A stretch of 64,000 bases of DNA from DTHT01 sp037444625 (GTDB lineage Bacteria; Acidobacteriota; Terriglobia; Bryobacterales; Bryobacteraceae), in the NCBI GenBank assembly GCA_037444625.1, contig JBBIMA010000010.1:1-64000 (forward strand), in the 5' to 3' direction. Made by a program: the position numbers and the translations under genes. This document shows, one piece after another, positions 34,937 to 43,084 of the stretch. The notes below the pieces were generated by a model. That model was not told the DNA's origin. It searched no databases and saw only the letters and a list, made by a program, of their open reading frames with translations. The first letter of the stretch is position 1. Every line of letters begins with the position of its first letter.

Positions 34937-37900
34937 CTAATCCACAGCCACTTTGGGAACTACCGGGGCTGAGGTCGGGCTGTCCACGCCGCCGATGCGG
35001 ACCGTGACGGGCAGTTCGTCGCCCCGCATGCGGAAGCCCGGCACTCGCACGTTGATCTGGTAGACGCCGATCGCCCCCGGCATCAACCCGCTCCACTCGA
35101 CGATCATCTCGGATTGCTGCCAGCTCGGATCGCCGAAGAAGACCTTGACCGGATCGGTCACCGCCAGCGGCTCGTCCGGGGCCGGCATGCCCGCGGTGAC
35201 CCTTCCCCCCTTGGTCGCCCCCAGCCCGGTGGCGTAAACGACCACCATTTGGTCGCGCTTGGCCGGGCGGTCTTTGGTGACAGGCCGGCCGTCGGGGTGA
35301 TAGATGGCCGCCTGCCCGCTCACCGGATCCACGAAGACCGCGGGTGCGTACTTGGACACCGTCAGCGAGTAGGCGGCGGAAGCAGCCTTGCGCTCCACGG
35401 CGCGCACCACCAGGGTGTACCGTCCGGCGGCCAGGTCGGGAGGAAGCTGGGCATTGACTTGGGTGGGCGACGCCATCAGCAGCGGCAGCGGCCGGTTGTT
35501 CACTGTGACGCAGCTCCCGCCCAGGATGGAGGGCAAGGGAGTGCCGCCGGCCGTCTCGGCGGCGGCCAGCGATTGACCGAAGATCGAGATCAGCCCGCCC
35601 GGGGCCACGCTCGCGGTGTAGCTGGCCATGTTGACCACGCCGTTGCGGTTGACCGCCGGCCGGTCCGTGCGCGGCTGGTCCAGAGGCACGATGCTCAGCC
35701 CGCTGGCGGTCAGCACGTAGGCCGCCTGCCCGGAGGGATCTATCGCCATGGTGCGCCCATTGATGAAGGCGCGCCCGGCGCCTACCACTGTAGACAGCGG
35801 GGCCTCCAGCGCGGGCGCCGATCGCAGCACGGCGCCCGTATTGGCGTCCACCAGTTCAACCGCCGGCAACTCGGAGGGCAAGGCCGTGGCGGAAGTCCGC
35901 AGCGGCTGCATGAAGCGTGCGTACGTGGTGGGACCCACCGGCGCCACCCCGGCCACCGGGCGGTTCATGGTGGTGGTCTGGCCCGCGCGGGCCGGAATCT
36001 GCACCGTGGGCGGCTGGGCCGTGGGCGTCAGCGACTGGTTCAGAAGCATGCCGTTGACGACGTAATATTGGCCGCGCGGCCCGGCGGTGATCGGCCCCAG
36101 GAAACCTTGCGCTGGTCCGGAGACGAGCTGGCGGGCCACCACGTACTCGTCCGTGAGGGCGTCGTAGAGGTAGGCCATCGTGTTGTTGGCCCCCGCCACC
36201 AGGATGATGTACTCGCCGTTAGGTGTGGCGGCCATGGTGCGCGGCGCGGGCACGGTGAGCGAACCGATGATCGGGCTGAGCGGGCGGGGAACCGCCTCCT
36301 CGCCGATGACCTGCCAGAGCGTGCCGTTGCTCATGACGATTTGCAGCCCGCTCAGTCCGGCCGCGATGACGCTGGGCGTGATCACGGGTGCGCTGGCGTT
36401 GAGCGGCGTGGCCGGGAACCGCACGCGGCCCACCACGCGGCCCAGATTCACATCCACGATGCTGATGGATTCGCCCCCCGAGTTGGCCACGTACAGCGTG
36501 TTGCCGTCCGGCGAGAGCGCCAGCGAGCGGGGAAGCTGCCCGACCTTGATCGGCTCCAGCAGCTTCCGCGAGCGCATGTCGAAGACCTCCACCCGGTTCA
36601 GACCCGAGTTAGCGATGTAGAGCCGCTGGCGCTGGGCGTCGGCCGCCAGATCCACCAGGCCTTCCTGGTCGGAGATGCCGACTTCGATGGGCACCACATC
36701 GGCCCGGGCCTCGGCGTCCCGATTGTTTTGATAGACCCGGATGCGCGGCGGAATGTTCACCGCCTCCGGCGTCTGGATGACGAAATTGTGCGGCGTGATG
36801 GTGCCCAGCGAGCGCGCGGCGTTGGCATTGAACACGAATTCCAGGCTGGCCTCGGCCGGGCGCACACGCACCAAGGGCGCCGTCTGGGCCACTGCGGGCT
36901 GCTGCTGGCCGGGCCCGACGGGAGCGGCGGCGCCGCCCGGCGTGCCCGGGACCGGAGCGGGCTGCACGCCGGGGGCCGGCGGCAGAATGATGATGATGCT
37001 GCCGCCCGGCGCGCCGCCGCCCGCCCCCGCGCCGCCCAGGCCCGGAATGCCGGCCTGCGCGGTCTGCGGCGTCTGGAGCAGTTGCGGCGTGATGCTCAGC
37101 CGTCCGCGTCCCAGGTTCTGGACGCGCACGGTCGCCGTGCGCTGCGCGGCTTGGACGCCGCACTGGTCGTTGACCAGCAGGACGGCGCGCGACTCCGGCA
37201 TGGCGATCGGATTGTCCTGGAGCCGGCCCACAGGCAGGATCATGAAGCCGGATTCCGACAGGGCGTAGATCACGCCGCCGTCCGAGCTGATCACCATCTT
37301 GCCTGCGATGTTCTCGCCCAGTTGCAGCGCCAACTGGATCAGCAAGTTGTCCGGGTCGTTCACCAGAAGCTGGCTGACGTTGGGCCGGGCCGGAGGGTTG
37401 GCCAGGGGCGGGATGTTGAAGGCCGAGAACAGCCAGGCGCCGTCCGGCGAGAACACGCTGCCGCCCACGTTGTTGGTCAAGCTGAACTGGGCGCCGCCCT
37501 GGAAGGGAAACGGCGCGTTGGCGGCGTTCTGCTGGGCCAGCACGGTGAGAGTCTCGGTATCGAACAGGGTCAGACCGGCCATGAACTTCGAGCCGTCCGG
37601 CGAGACCGAAACCACCGTCGAGATGTTGCCGATCTGCCGGCTGCGCAGCACCGAGCCGGAAGCGGCCTCGTAAACGAACGCCACCCCGGTGGTGTTGTTC
37701 AGATTGGTCAGGCCGATGATGTAGCGGCCGTCGGGAGTGGCCGCCAGCCGGCTGCGGGCCGCCAGGGCCAGCCGGCCGCTGGGCGGAGGCAAGCGAGGCG
37801 ACTGGGCGGGGGGAGGCGCGATCACCACGTTGCCGATCGCCCGGCCCTCGGCCGCGCTCGGGTCATAGATGAGCAAGGTGTTGGCCTGATTGTTGGGGCC

Positions 37901-38299
37901 GGTCCCGATGGTGGTGATCAGCACCCGCTCGTCGGCCCCCACCGCCACCCCCTCGGGCTTGGCGGGCAGGCTGACCCGGCCGCTGACCGTCATGGCGTCC
38001 AGGTCTATGACGTTCAGCGAGGTTCCGTCGAAGCAAGTGACGTAAAGATACTTGCCGCTGCGCGAGAGGGCGGCCGAGATGGGCATCCGATCCACCGGCA
38101 CCGGCGTGAGAAAACGCCGCTGCGCGACGGCGTACACCTCGATGCGGTGAAAGGAGGTGTTCACCAGATACAGGCGATTGCGCGCTTCGTCCAGCACGAT
38201 GTCCAGCAAACTGCCGACCACCGGGACCACCCTGCCGAAAGTGGCCGCAGAGGCGGTTGCGGCCAGATACAGCAGGAGTAGCGCGCGAAGCCAAAACAT
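34937..38299 (-). CDS. Secreted YVTN beta-propeller protein with TIGR03437 C-terminal domain
   Basis: A 1120-residue exported protein. A signal peptide (about 1-18) is followed by two propeller halves with YVTN-type blades (ALSRSGKYLYVTCFDG, ALSPDGNTLYVANSGGESIS). A low-complexity Gly/Pro/Ala/Gln linker divides them (encoded near 36900-37050). The last 230 residues form the Solibacter-type C-terminal domain TIGR03437 (NGVVNMASYTASVAPGGLIS, VNAQLPPDLAAGRYTLVV, VVVYATGLGATKGG), a marker of Bryobacterales. The start at 38299 is chosen for the signal peptide. A TATACT box puts +1 within about three bases of it. First of a likely three-gene operon with the TPR and CPBP genes. Role unknown; probably surface binding. 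Confidence 0.88.
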   Translation of the reverse strand: MFWLRALLLLYLAATASAATFGRVVPVVGSLLDIVLDEARNRLYLVNTSFHRIEVYAVAQRRFLTPVPVDRMPISAALSRSGKYLYVTCFDGTSLNVIDLDAMTVSGRVSLPAKPEGVAVGADERVLITTIGTGPNNQANTLLIYDPSAAEGRAIGNVVIAPPPAQSPRLPPPSGRLALAARSRLAATPDGRYIIGLTNLNNTTGVAFVYEAASGSVLRSRQIGNISTVVSVSPDGSKFMAGLTLFDTETLTVLAQQNAANAPFPFQGGAQFSLTNNVGGSVFSPDGAWLFSAFNIPPLANPPARPNVSQLLVNDPDNLLIQLALQLGENIAGKMVISSDGGVIYALSESGFMILPVGRLQDNPIAMPESRAVLLVNDQCGVQAAQRTATVRVQNLGRGRLSITPQLLQTPQTAQAGIPGLGGAGAGGGAPGGSIIIILPPAPGVQPAPVPGTPGGAAAPVGPGQQQPAVAQTAPLVRVRPAEASLEFVFNANAARSLGTITPHNFVIQTPEAVNIPPRIRVYQNNRDAEARADVVPIEVGISDQEGLVDLAADAQRQRLYIANSGLNRVEVFDMRSRKLLEPIKVGQLPRSLALSPDGNTLYVANSGGESISIVDVNLGRVVGRVRFPATPLNASAPVITPSVIAAGLSGLQIVMSNGTLWQVIGEEAVPRPLSPIIGSLTVPAPRTMAATPNGEYIILVAGANNTMAYLYDALTDEYVVARQLVSGPAQGFLGPITAGPRGQYYVVNGMLLNQSLTPTAQPPTVQIPARAGQTTTMNRPVAGVAPVGPTTYARFMQPLRTSATALPSELPAVELVDANTGAVLRSAPALEAPLSTVVGAGRAFINGRTMAIDPSGQAAYVLTASGLSIVPLDQPRTDRPAVNRNGVVNMASYTASVAPGGLISIFGQSLAAAETAGGTPLPSILGGSCVTVNNRPLPLLMASPTQVNAQLPPDLAAGRYTLVVRAVERKAASAAYSLTVSKYAPAVFVDPVSGQAAIYHPDGRPVTKDRPAKRDQMVVVYATGLGATKGGRVTAGMPAPDEPLAVTDPVKVFFGDPSWQQSEMIVEWSGLMPGAIGVYQINVRVPGFRMRGDELPVTVRIGGVDSPTSAPVVPKVAVD

Positions 38300-38484
38300 C
38301 GGCAAACCAGTATAACCCCGGGACTGCGCCAAAGTTTCGCGCCCTGCCGCGAGACCCCCGGCCGCCGCCCTCGGCTGAGGCAAAGCCGTCCCGGCGCTCT
38401 GAGCGACCCGCGGATCCGCTGCGGCCCGGCTTCCTATATCATGGACGGCGTTCGCCATTTGCGAAGCCAAGGAGGAACAGCGTC

Positions 38485-39312
38485 ATGAAAGTCCTGATTC
38501 TGAGCCTGATGTGGGCCGCGGCTGCCCCGGCCCAAGGTCCGCGGATCTTCATCGTTACCGATCTGGAAGGAGTGGGCGGCGTGAACAATTGGGACGAGCA
38601 AGTCACGCCCGGCCAGCGGCGGTTCGAGGAATCCCGCCGCCTGCTGATCGGCGAACTCAATGCCGCGGTCGAAGGGGCGCTGGAAGCCGGCGCCAGCGAG
38701 GTCGTCATCTGGGACGGCCACGACGGCAGCCGTACGCTCTCGGTGGATGCGATCCCCGCCCGAGCCCGGCTGATCCAAGGCAAGCCCACCCCGGCCGACT
38801 ACTACCTGAGCGAAGACCGCTACGACGGAATTATCTTTGTGGGCCAGCACGCCAAGGCCGGCACTGCGAAGGGTCTGATGGCGCATTCACAGAGCCTGAG
38901 CGTGCGGGACATCACCATTAACGGCAAGTCGGTGGGCGAGTTGGGCCAGGTGGCGGCCATCGCCGGTCACTTCCGCATCCCGGTCATCATGCTGGCGGGG
39001 GACCAGGCGGCCTGCGACGAGTTCCTCCAACTGCAACCGAAAGGCGAGGCGGTGGCCGTGAAGAAAATGGCAGGCAAGGCTTCGGCCTGGAGTTTGTCGC
39101 ACACGGAGGCCTGCCAGGCCATTCGGGCCGCGGCGCGCCGCGCCGTCCGGCGGATCAAGGAGTTTTCCCCCTGGATCATCGAGGGGCCGGTGGAGATGCG
39201 CTTCGAGTTCCATCCGCAGAAGACCCAGACCGGGGAGACCAAGGAAGTCCCGCCCCGGGTCTATCGCGGTCAGACGGTGCTGGAGGCCTTCCAGCAATGG
39301 CTCGGTAAGTAG
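38485..39312 (+). CDS. Exported M55-family D-aminopeptidase (DppA-like)
   Basis: A 275-residue zinc peptidase. A signal peptide (about 1-17) precedes the DppA fold. By comparison with Bacillus DppA the metal ligands are D26 and E28 (TDLEGVGG), H79 (DGHDG), H122 (GQHAKAG) and E152 (VGELG). DppA releases D-amino acids from peptides, which suggests a role in peptidoglycan peptide turnover. AAGGAGG stands eight bases before the ATG at 38485; an upstream frame has no such site. Divergent from the YVTN gene. Confidence 0.9.
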   Translation: MKVLILSLMWAAAAPAQGPRIFIVTDLEGVGGVNNWDEQVTPGQRRFEESRRLLIGELNAAVEGALEAGASEVVIWDGHDGSRTLSVDAIPARARLIQGKPTPADYYLSEDRYDGIIFVGQHAKAGTAKGLMAHSQSLSVRDITINGKSVGELGQVAAIAGHFRIPVIMLAGDQAACDEFLQLQPKGEAVAVKKMAGKASAWSLSHTEACQAIRAAARRAVRRIKEFSPWIIEGPVEMRFEFHPQKTQTGETKEVPPRVYRGQTVLEAFQQWLGK

Positions 39313-39407
39313 TCCGTCCGGCGGCCGCGCCTGATCCGCTCAGCCTCAAGCCGTCTTTGGGAGCCGGCGCGGGCGGGGCGGCTTCGTTCAAATCAGTGAG
39401 GGCATCC

Positions 39408-39867
39408 ATGTCTGACACCAAGATTTGCCGGCGTTACTTCTTCTACGGCGCGTTGCTCGCCGGGGCCGTCCCTGCGGCCGGCTTCGCCGGCGCGCCGTCT
39501 TTGAAACGGTTGGGATACAAGTCCCCCAACGAGAAGTTGAATATCGCGGCCATCGGCGGGCTGTTATGGAGAAAGGACCCGCCTGGTGCCCGCCGGCCGG
39601 ATGAAGGACTACGAGTTTCCCCCTCCCTTACTGACCCGCTCGCCGGGCCACTACCGCGACTGGATCCGGGCCTGTAAAGGCGGAGAGCCGGCCTGCTCGA
39701 ACTTCAGCGTCGCCGGGCCTTTCGTGCAGTGGATGCTGCTGGGCGTGATCGCAATGAAGTTCGAAGGCCGGCTGGACTGGGACGCCGCCCGGATGAGGTT
39801 TACCAACAACCCGGAGGCCAACCGCTATCTGAAGCCGGTCTTCCGCAAGGGCTGGAAATTCACTTGA
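39408..39867 (+). pseudogene. Gfo/Idh/MocA oxidoreductase remnant, internally deleted
   Basis: The first 50 codons (39408 to about 39557) give a Tat-like signal and the start of the NAD-binding fold, SPNEKLNIAAIGG. From about 39562, in another frame, the sequence reads like the far C-terminal end of the same family: GERTRLVPAGRMKDYEFPPP, RSPGHYRDWIRACKGGEPAC, FTNNPEANRYLKPVFRKGW, stop at 39867. About 290-300 codons between these parts are missing and the frame is shifted, so no enzyme can be made. An assembly error is possible but less likely, because both ends read cleanly. Confidence 0.82.
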
Positions 39868-40033
39868 GGCCCGCCGGATGCCGGTTCCCCCGGCCCTGCG
39901 CGGCCCGAGCGCCTTGTTGTATCATGGAGTTTCGTCACCGAGAGGGCGCTGGTCACAGGCGTCCGCGCGCGAGGCGGCCGCGGCCCGGATCCGGCCAGGC
40001 GGCCTACCGTAGCTGGCAAGAGGTAGCACCATC

Positions 40034-40405
40034 ATGTACGCAGTGATCGAAACCGGCGGCAAGCAGTATCGGGTGGCCCCGGGCGACGTCATCGAGGTCG
40101 AGAAGCTGCCGGGAGAGGTTGGGGCCCAGATCGAGCTGACGCGCGTGCTGGCGCTCTGCCCGGAGCCCGGCCGGCTATTGAGCGGCGCCGAGCTGGAGGG
40201 CATCCGCGTGCGGGCCACCATCTCGGCTCAGTGCCGCGGCGAGAAAGTCAAGGTCTTCAAGTTCAAGCGCAAGAAGCAGTACAAGCGCACCATCGGCCAC
40301 CGCCAGTGGCTGACTCGCCTGAAGGTGACCGAGATTCTCGGCCCCGGGCGAGAGGCCCCGGCCCCGCCGCCGGAGGCTTCCGAGGAGCACGACCATGGCG
40401 CATAA
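40034..40405 (+). CDS. rplU: 50S ribosomal protein L21
   Basis: A 123-residue ribosomal protein starting MYAVIETGGKQYRV and containing the basic core KVFKFKRKKQYKRTIGHRQW. The usual length is about 103. The last 20 residues are an acidic, Pro-rich tail ending in EEHDHGA, created where the gene runs 11 bases into rpmA. First gene of the conserved rplU-rpmA-obgE group. The 166-base upstream region should carry the promoter; I see TATCAT near 39920 but no clear -35. Confidence 0.97.
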   Translation: MYAVIETGGKQYRVAPGDVIEVEKLPGEVGAQIELTRVLALCPEPGRLLSGAELEGIRVRATISAQCRGEKVKVFKFKRKKQYKRTIGHRQWLTRLKVTEILGPGREAPAPPPEASEEHDHGA

Positions 40406-40652
40406 GAAGGGTGCCGGCATTTCCCGCAACGGCCGCGATTCCCACGGCCAACGGTTGGGCTTCAAGGTCTTCAGCGGCCAGATCGTGACCGGCGGTTCGA
40501 TTCTGGTGCGCCAGCGGGGCGCCAAGGTCAAGCCGGGCGAGAACGTGGGCATGGGCAAGGACGACACGCTGTATGCCCGCATTCCCGGGCGGGTCGTCTA
40601 CCGCGACCGCGGCCGGCTGGGCAAGATCGTCAGCGTTTTGCCGCTCGGCTGA
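40395..40652 (+). CDS. rpmA: 50S ribosomal protein L27
   Basis: An 85-residue protein of normal length, with MAHKKGAGISRNGRDSHGQR and GGSILVRQRGAKVKPGENVG. GAGGAG lies in the end of rplU, and the ATG is inside rplU. L27 reaches the peptidyl-transferase centre through its N-terminus, which here needs no processing. Confidence 0.97.
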   Translation: MAHKKGAGISRNGRDSHGQRLGFKVFSGQIVTGGSILVRQRGAKVKPGENVGMGKDDTLYARIPGRVVYRDRGRLGKIVSVLPLG

Positions 40653-40694
40653 GGTTGCCCGGCGGCCGCCTGGGCCGCGCCGGGAGGGGCGGCC

Positions 40695-41717
40695 GTGTTC
40701 ATTGACGAAGTCCTCATCCTAGTCCAGGCGGGCGACGGAGGCAACGGCTGCTGCGCTTTCCGCCGTGAGAAATACGTTCCGCGAGGCGGCCCGAGCGGCG
40801 GCGACGGCGGGCGGGGCGGCGACGTCTTCTTGGTGGCCAGCGAACACGAGAACACCCTGCTGCGCTACCGCTTCAACCCCGAGCATCGCGCCGGCCGCGG
40901 GCGCCATGGCGAAGGCTCCAACCGCACCGGCCGGGACGGGGAATCCATCGAGCTGCCCGTGCCGGTCGGCACCCTGGTTTGGGACGCCGAGAGCGGCCGG
41001 TTACTGCACGACTTCACCCGCCCGGGCGAGCGCTTCCTGGCCGCGCGGGGCGGGCGCGGCGGGCGCGGTAACGCCCGCTTCGCCACCTCCACCAACCAGG
41101 TCCCGACCCGCTGCGAGCCCGGCCGGCCCGGCGAGCTGCGTCGCCTGCGCCTGGAGCTCAAGCTGCTGGCCGACGTAGGCCTGGTGGGCTTCCCCAACGC
41201 CGGCAAGTCCACCCTGATCTCCCGCATCTCGGCCGCCCGTCCCAAGATCGCCGATTATCCCTTTACCACCCTGGAGCCGCATCTGGGCGTAGTGCGCCTG
41301 GAGGACGACCGCAGCTTCGTGGTGGCCGACATCCCGGGACTGATCGAGGGCGCCCATCAAGGCCTGGGTCTGGGTGTGCGCTTCTTGCGGCATATCGAGC
41401 GCACCCGCCTGCTGGCCCATCTGGTGGACGTCTCGGAGGCCAGCGGGCGGGATCCGGCCCAAGACTTCGCCGTCGTGCTCGGGGAGCTGGCCGAATTCAG
41501 CCCGGACTTGGCGCGCAAGCCGATGGTGGTGGTGGCCACCAAGATGGACGCCGCCCAGGATCCCGCCCGCCTGGAATCGCTCCGGCAGGCCGCCCGAGCG
41601 CGCGGCTTGCCGCTCTATTGCATCTCCAGCGTCACCGGGGAGGGCTTGGAGCAGCTCAAGCGGGCGCTGGCCGAGCGAGTCCTTCCTCGGCCGGAACCGC
41701 CGGCCCCCAAGGGCTAG
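40695..41717 (+). CDS. obgE: GTPase Obg/CgtA
   Basis: A 340-residue essential GTPase of ribosome maturation and stress control. The Gly-rich Obg domain (1-158) includes GGDGGRGGDVF and GRGGRGNARF. The G domain has GFPNAGKS, a switch with DYPFTTLEPHLG, DIPGLIEGA, TKMD (G4, with T for the usual N) and SSVTGEG. The C-terminal extension is short. GTG start. Its stop TAG overlaps the stop of the facing penicillin-binding protein by the four bases CTAG. Confidence 0.97.
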   Translation: MFIDEVLILVQAGDGGNGCCAFRREKYVPRGGPSGGDGGRGGDVFLVASEHENTLLRYRFNPEHRAGRGRHGEGSNRTGRDGESIELPVPVGTLVWDAESGRLLHDFTRPGERFLAARGGRGGRGNARFATSTNQVPTRCEPGRPGELRRLRLELKLLADVGLVGFPNAGKSTLISRISAARPKIADYPFTTLEPHLGVVRLEDDRSFVVADIPGLIEGAHQGLGLGVRFLRHIERTRLLAHLVDVSEASGRDPAQDFAVVLGELAEFSPDLARKPMVVVATKMDAAQDPARLESLRQAARARGLPLYCISSVTGEGLEQLKRALAERVLPRPEPPAPKG

Positions 41718-42955
41718 CGGGGGACCAACAGAGCGGGTGAGAACAGGCGCCGCTGGGCGAAGTAATTCTGCTCGAACAGCCGGCGATAGATCGCCCCGGC
41801 GATTTCCGCCGCCGTGGGCCCGCTGACGCCACGCCCTCCGGTCATCAACACCACCACGACCAGCCGGCTGTTGCCGAAATCGCTGAAGGAGCCGAACCAG
41901 CCCAGATGGGTCGTCCCGTCGGTGCACGTGCCGGTCTTGCCGCAGATGGGCGCATCCGGCGCGTAGAAGGCGCGGCGGGCGGTGCCGTACTCGACCGCTC
42001 CGATCAACCCGGGTTTGATGGCCGGGATCCAGCGGGCAATGTCCAGCCGCCGCTTGATGCGCGGGACCAGCTCGGCCGCTTCCTGTTCCGAGCGCGGGTA
42101 TTGCAGGTAATACAGCGTCCCGCCGTTGGCCACCGCCGCCAGGAAGGCCGCCAACTGAAGCGGCGTTTGGGATATTCCCTCGCCGAAGCTGGTCATCATC
42201 CCCATGCCGCCGTTCTTGGGCGGCTCGCCGGGGAACACGCCCGAGTTTTCCCCTTCCAGATTCAAGCCGGCCGGCTCGCCCAGCCCGAACAGGCGGGCAT
42301 AGTAGGCGAAGCGGGCGTAACCCAGCTTGACGCCCAGGGCGGCGAAATACGGATTGTTGGAATGGGCCAGGGCCTCGGTCAGGTCCAGGCGCATGCGGCG
42401 GGAGATGCGCAGCACGGTATCCCGCTCGATGAGGCCTTCGCTCAGGGCGGCCAGCGCCGCGAATATTTTCACGGTCGAGCAGGGCTGGAAGCTTCCGCCC
42501 AGCGCCAGCTTCTGGTTGACCATCGAGAGGATGCGCCCGCTGGAGGGATCCACCGCCACCACCGTGCCGTTGTACGGTCCCAGGGCCTCGACCGCGGCCC
42601 GCCGGACGGTCAAATCCTCGCCGTCCACGTTATCGCCCTCGGTGGAGGGCGCGAAGGTCGGCACGGTCCACGGGCTGCGCGGGCGGCGCTGCGCCGGCCG
42701 CCGCGTCGTTCTTCGGGCGGAAGCGCCCGTAGCCTTCGTGCGGGCCGGGCTGCCGGAGCTCTTGCGGGCGGCGGCCGGCGCAGCGACGGATCGGGCGGCG
42801 GCGGTTTTGGTCTTCGGGGTGCCGGCGGCTTTCAGCCGGACGGCGGTTCGCGCGGTGGAGCTTCTGGCCGTGCGTATGATCCCCCGGGCCGGAGTCTCAG
42901 CCAGCAGCAATAAGCAAGCCAGGAGGAGGATGCCGGTCGGTATCTCTCGGGTCAT
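41714..42955 (-). CDS. Penicillin-binding transpeptidase-domain protein
   Basis: A 413-residue class B-like or class D-like peptidoglycan enzyme. An N-terminal membrane anchor/signal (about 5-22) precedes a long Ala/Thr/Lys/Arg-rich, probably disordered linker (about 25-95), then the transpeptidase domain. Motifs in order are S-T-V-K in QPCSTVKIF (catalytic Ser), S-N-N in AHSNNPYFAAL, and KTG in CGKTGTCTD. The usual PBP dimerisation domain is missing, so its exact role (cross-linking, beta-lactam sensing or division) is open. Start 42955 is chosen because the earlier ATG at 43009 overlaps the -10 box. Confidence 0.88.
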   Translation of the reverse strand: MTREIPTGILLLACLLLLAETPARGIIRTARSSTARTAVRLKAAGTPKTKTAAARSVAAPAAARKSSGSPARTKATGASARRTTRRPAQRRPRSPWTVPTFAPSTEGDNVDGEDLTVRRAAVEALGPYNGTVVAVDPSSGRILSMVNQKLALGGSFQPCSTVKIFAALAALSEGLIERDTVLRISRRMRLDLTEALAHSNNPYFAALGVKLGYARFAYYARLFGLGEPAGLNLEGENSGVFPGEPPKNGGMGMMTSFGEGISQTPLQLAAFLAAVANGGTLYYLQYPRSEQEAAELVPRIKRRLDIARWIPAIKPGLIGAVEYGTARRAFYAPDAPICGKTGTCTDGTTHLGWFGSFSDFGNSRLVVVVLMTGGRGVSGPTAAEIAGAIYRRLFEQNYFAQRRLFSPALLVPR

Positions 42956-43007
42956 GAGCCGGTTCTTCGAGTGGGCTGACAGGGCGCCATGGGCCGCCTC
43001 ATCCGCC

Positions 43008-43037
43008 ATTGTCTTTGCATCGGCCGTATCAAGTCAA
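43008..43037 (-). promoter_or_regulatory. Probable promoter of the penicillin-binding protein gene
   Basis: On the minus strand TTGACT (43037-43032), an 18-bp spacer and GACAAT (43013-43008). Predicted +1 is near 43001, about 46 bases before the chosen ATG. Confidence 0.45.
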
Positions 43038-43084
43038 GCGATTAGTGGCTCGCGGGCTGGGGCGGCGTACAATGGAATTCTCCC

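Noticed and set aside
35114..38281. Very long antisense open frame opposite the YVTN/TIGR03437 gene
   Set aside because: It has no domain likeness and is His/Arg/Gln-rich, as expected for the mirror frame of a GC-rich gene. The same holds for the long frames opposite the TPR, TonB and GH57 genes.
43007..43009. Upstream ATG for the penicillin-binding protein gene
   Set aside because: The ATG overlaps the -10 box of the likely promoter and lacks a ribosome site; the ATG at 42955 directly precedes the membrane anchor.
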